Shown here piece by piece: positions 63,131 to 64,000 of a stretch of 64,000 nucleotides of DNA (positions are counted from its first letter, which is position 1; each line of letters opens with the position of its first letter). The notes under the pieces are model-generated. The model searched no databases. It was not told where the DNA came from and worked only from the letters and a program-made list of their open reading frames with translations. The stretch is from Tateyamaria sp. syn59 (GTDB lineage: Bacteria > Pseudomonadota > Alphaproteobacteria > Rhodobacterales > Rhodobacteraceae). The stretch spans positions 1 to 64,000 of the forward strand of contig NZ_VCBA01000004.1 in the NCBI RefSeq assembly GCF_007995245.1, written 5' to 3'. Position numbers and translations under genes: made by a program.

Positions 63131-64000
63131 TCACTTCTGATCGCGTAGATAGCCCATAATCGCGGGCCGGACGTTCATATCGCCCCTGTGGCGTGCATCG
63201 GCGATGACTTTGCGGACTTCGTCCAGATTTGAGCGTCTTAACAACGACTTGACCGGCCCAATGGACGCAGGGCGCATCGATAGGCGGCGCAAGCCGATGG
63301 CGGCGAAGCACAAGGCTTCGACCGGGCGGCCTGCGTCTTCTCCACAGAAGGACAGCGCCGTGTCGGTCTGTGCGCAGCGTTCCACGATGCGTTCGATGAA
63401 CGACAGGAACGACACGTTGAGGGTATCGTAGCGGCGGCGCACGCGTTCGTTTTCGCGGTCGGCAGCAAAGAAGAACTGCTTGAGGTCGTTGCCGCCGATG
63501 GAGAGGAACCCGACCTCTTCAAAAAATTTCTGCGGTGCGAAGGCGAGGCTTGGCGTTTCAAGCATCGCGCCCACTTCGACCTTTTCGGGCAGCACATGGC
63601 CCAGTCGCGCCTCGCGTTCCATGGCCTTGTCCACTTCGGCGCGGGCGCGCGTGTATTCCTCGTACTGCGCGACGAAGGGGAACATCACCGTCAGGGGCCG
63701 CCCGTTCGCGGCCCGGATCAGCGCCTGCAACTGCATCCGCATCACGCCGGGCTTGTCGAGCCCCACACGGATCGCGCGCCAACCCAGCGCTGGGTTCGGC
63801 TCGTCATTGGGCTTCATGTAGGGCAGCACCTTGTCCGACCCGATGTCGAGCGTGCGGAAAATTACGGGCTTGCCGCTTGCCGCATCCAGCACGCGGGCAT
63901 AGAGCGCCGACAACTCCGACCGTTTGGGCATCTGGTTGCGCACCAGGAACTGCAATTCGGTACGGAAGAGGCCCACACCCTCGGCCCCTGACCCCTGAAG
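63131..64000 (-). CDS. ptsP: phosphoenolpyruvate-protein phosphotransferase PtsP (EI-Ntr), C-terminal part
   Basis: About 290 residues in frame to the right edge, so the N-terminal GAF domain and the phosphorylated-His domain lie outside. Visible is the PEP-binding barrel of enzyme I: SGAEGVGLFRTELQF, PVIFRTLDIGSDK, NPALGWRAIRVGLD, the GAMLETPS segment, FLSIGGNDLKQFFFAADR (usual FSIGTNDLTQ) and FCGEDAGRP with the active-site Cys replaced by Gly-Glu context (usual VCGExAG). GNDLKQF is typical of PtsP rather than sugar-type EI. It would phosphorylate NPr in the nitrogen PTS. Confidence 0.9.
   Translation of the reverse strand, partial: LQGSGAEGVGLFRTELQFLVRNQMPKRSELSALYARVLDAASGKPVIFRTLDIGSDKVLPYMKPNDEPNPALGWRAIRVGLDKPGVMRMQLQALIRAANGRPLTVMFPFVAQYEEYTRARAEVDKAMEREARLGHVLPEKVEVGAMLETPSLAFAPQKFFEEVGFLSIGGNDLKQFFFAADRENERVRRRYDTLNVSFLSFIERIVERCAQTDTALSFCGEDAGRPVEALCFAAIGLRRLSMRPASIGPVKSLLRRSNLDEVRKVIADARHRGDMNVRPAIMGYLRDQK

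Overview
The window reads as a high-GC alphaproteobacterial chromosome or large replicon. It is most likely from the Rhodobacteraceae/Roseobacter group. This is inferred from the TRAP transporters, the T6SS layout, an FNR/FixK regulon, sugar-acid catabolism and overall gene style; no rRNA or marker gene fixes the taxon. Genes are tightly packed in operons with many ATGA/GTGA overlaps.

Layout. (1) 1-1.7 kb: the edge of an accessory element, with a VapE-like primase-type protein cut by the window edge, an unrecognised gene and about 0.4-0.5 kb of empty sequence. (2) 2.1-24.4 kb: a type VI secretion system. A 13-gene leftward operon (tssA, tssB, tssC, a second tssC-like gene, tagJ, tssE, tssF, tssG, tagH/fha, tssK, tssL-OmpA, tssM, tagF-pppA) diverges from tssH(clpV)-hcp-unknown. 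Its threonine-phosphorylation switch looks decayed: the FHA domain has lost its phosphopeptide-binding residues, the phosphatase domain fused to TagF has lost its metal ligands, and no kinase is present. VgrG, PAAR and TssJ are absent here. (3) 24.6-30.2 kb: a TRAP transporter, an FCD-type GntR regulator with a redoxin, and an SDR plus KdgF-like cupin. These are tied together by two identical operator palindromes, and uronate or unsaturated-uronate use is inferred. (4) 30.2-35.3 kb: a LysR regulator divergent from an uncharacterised pathway (AA_synth/DUF1185, alpha/beta hydrolase, luciferase-like monooxygenase, aldehyde dehydrogenase). (5) 35.3-42.7 kb: a low-oxygen block with a FixK-type regulator, an OmpR-type response regulator, a FixL-like PAS hybrid kinase, an M50 protease with CBS domains, an HTH-less sensor-like protein, DUF2892, a cytochrome c lipoprotein, AdhP and a flavodoxin-like protein. 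Four TTGA-N6-TCAA boxes lie among them. (6) 42.9-45.6 kb: a two-subunit molybdenum hydroxylase. (7) 45.6-47.3 kb: threonate-type dehydrogenase and 2-oxo-tetronate isomerase. (8) 47.3-50.4 kb: arsenate detoxification by ArsR-ArsC fusion, GAPDH and ArsJ (export of 1-arseno-3-phosphoglycerate). (9) 50.4-62.9 kb: galactoside use. An ABC importer, alpha-galactosidase and beta-galactosidase deliver galactose to an oxidative De Ley-Doudoroff route (sugar dehydrogenase, lactonase, DgoK, DgoA) under an IclR regulator; the galactonate dehydratase step is missing from the window. (10) 63.1-64 kb: the C-terminal part of PtsP (EI-Ntr), cut by the window edge.

No tRNA, rRNA, CRISPR array or intact insertion sequence was seen. 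Several start codons were moved inward from the longest open frame on the basis of Shine-Dalgarno sequences, family N-termini and gene overlaps.
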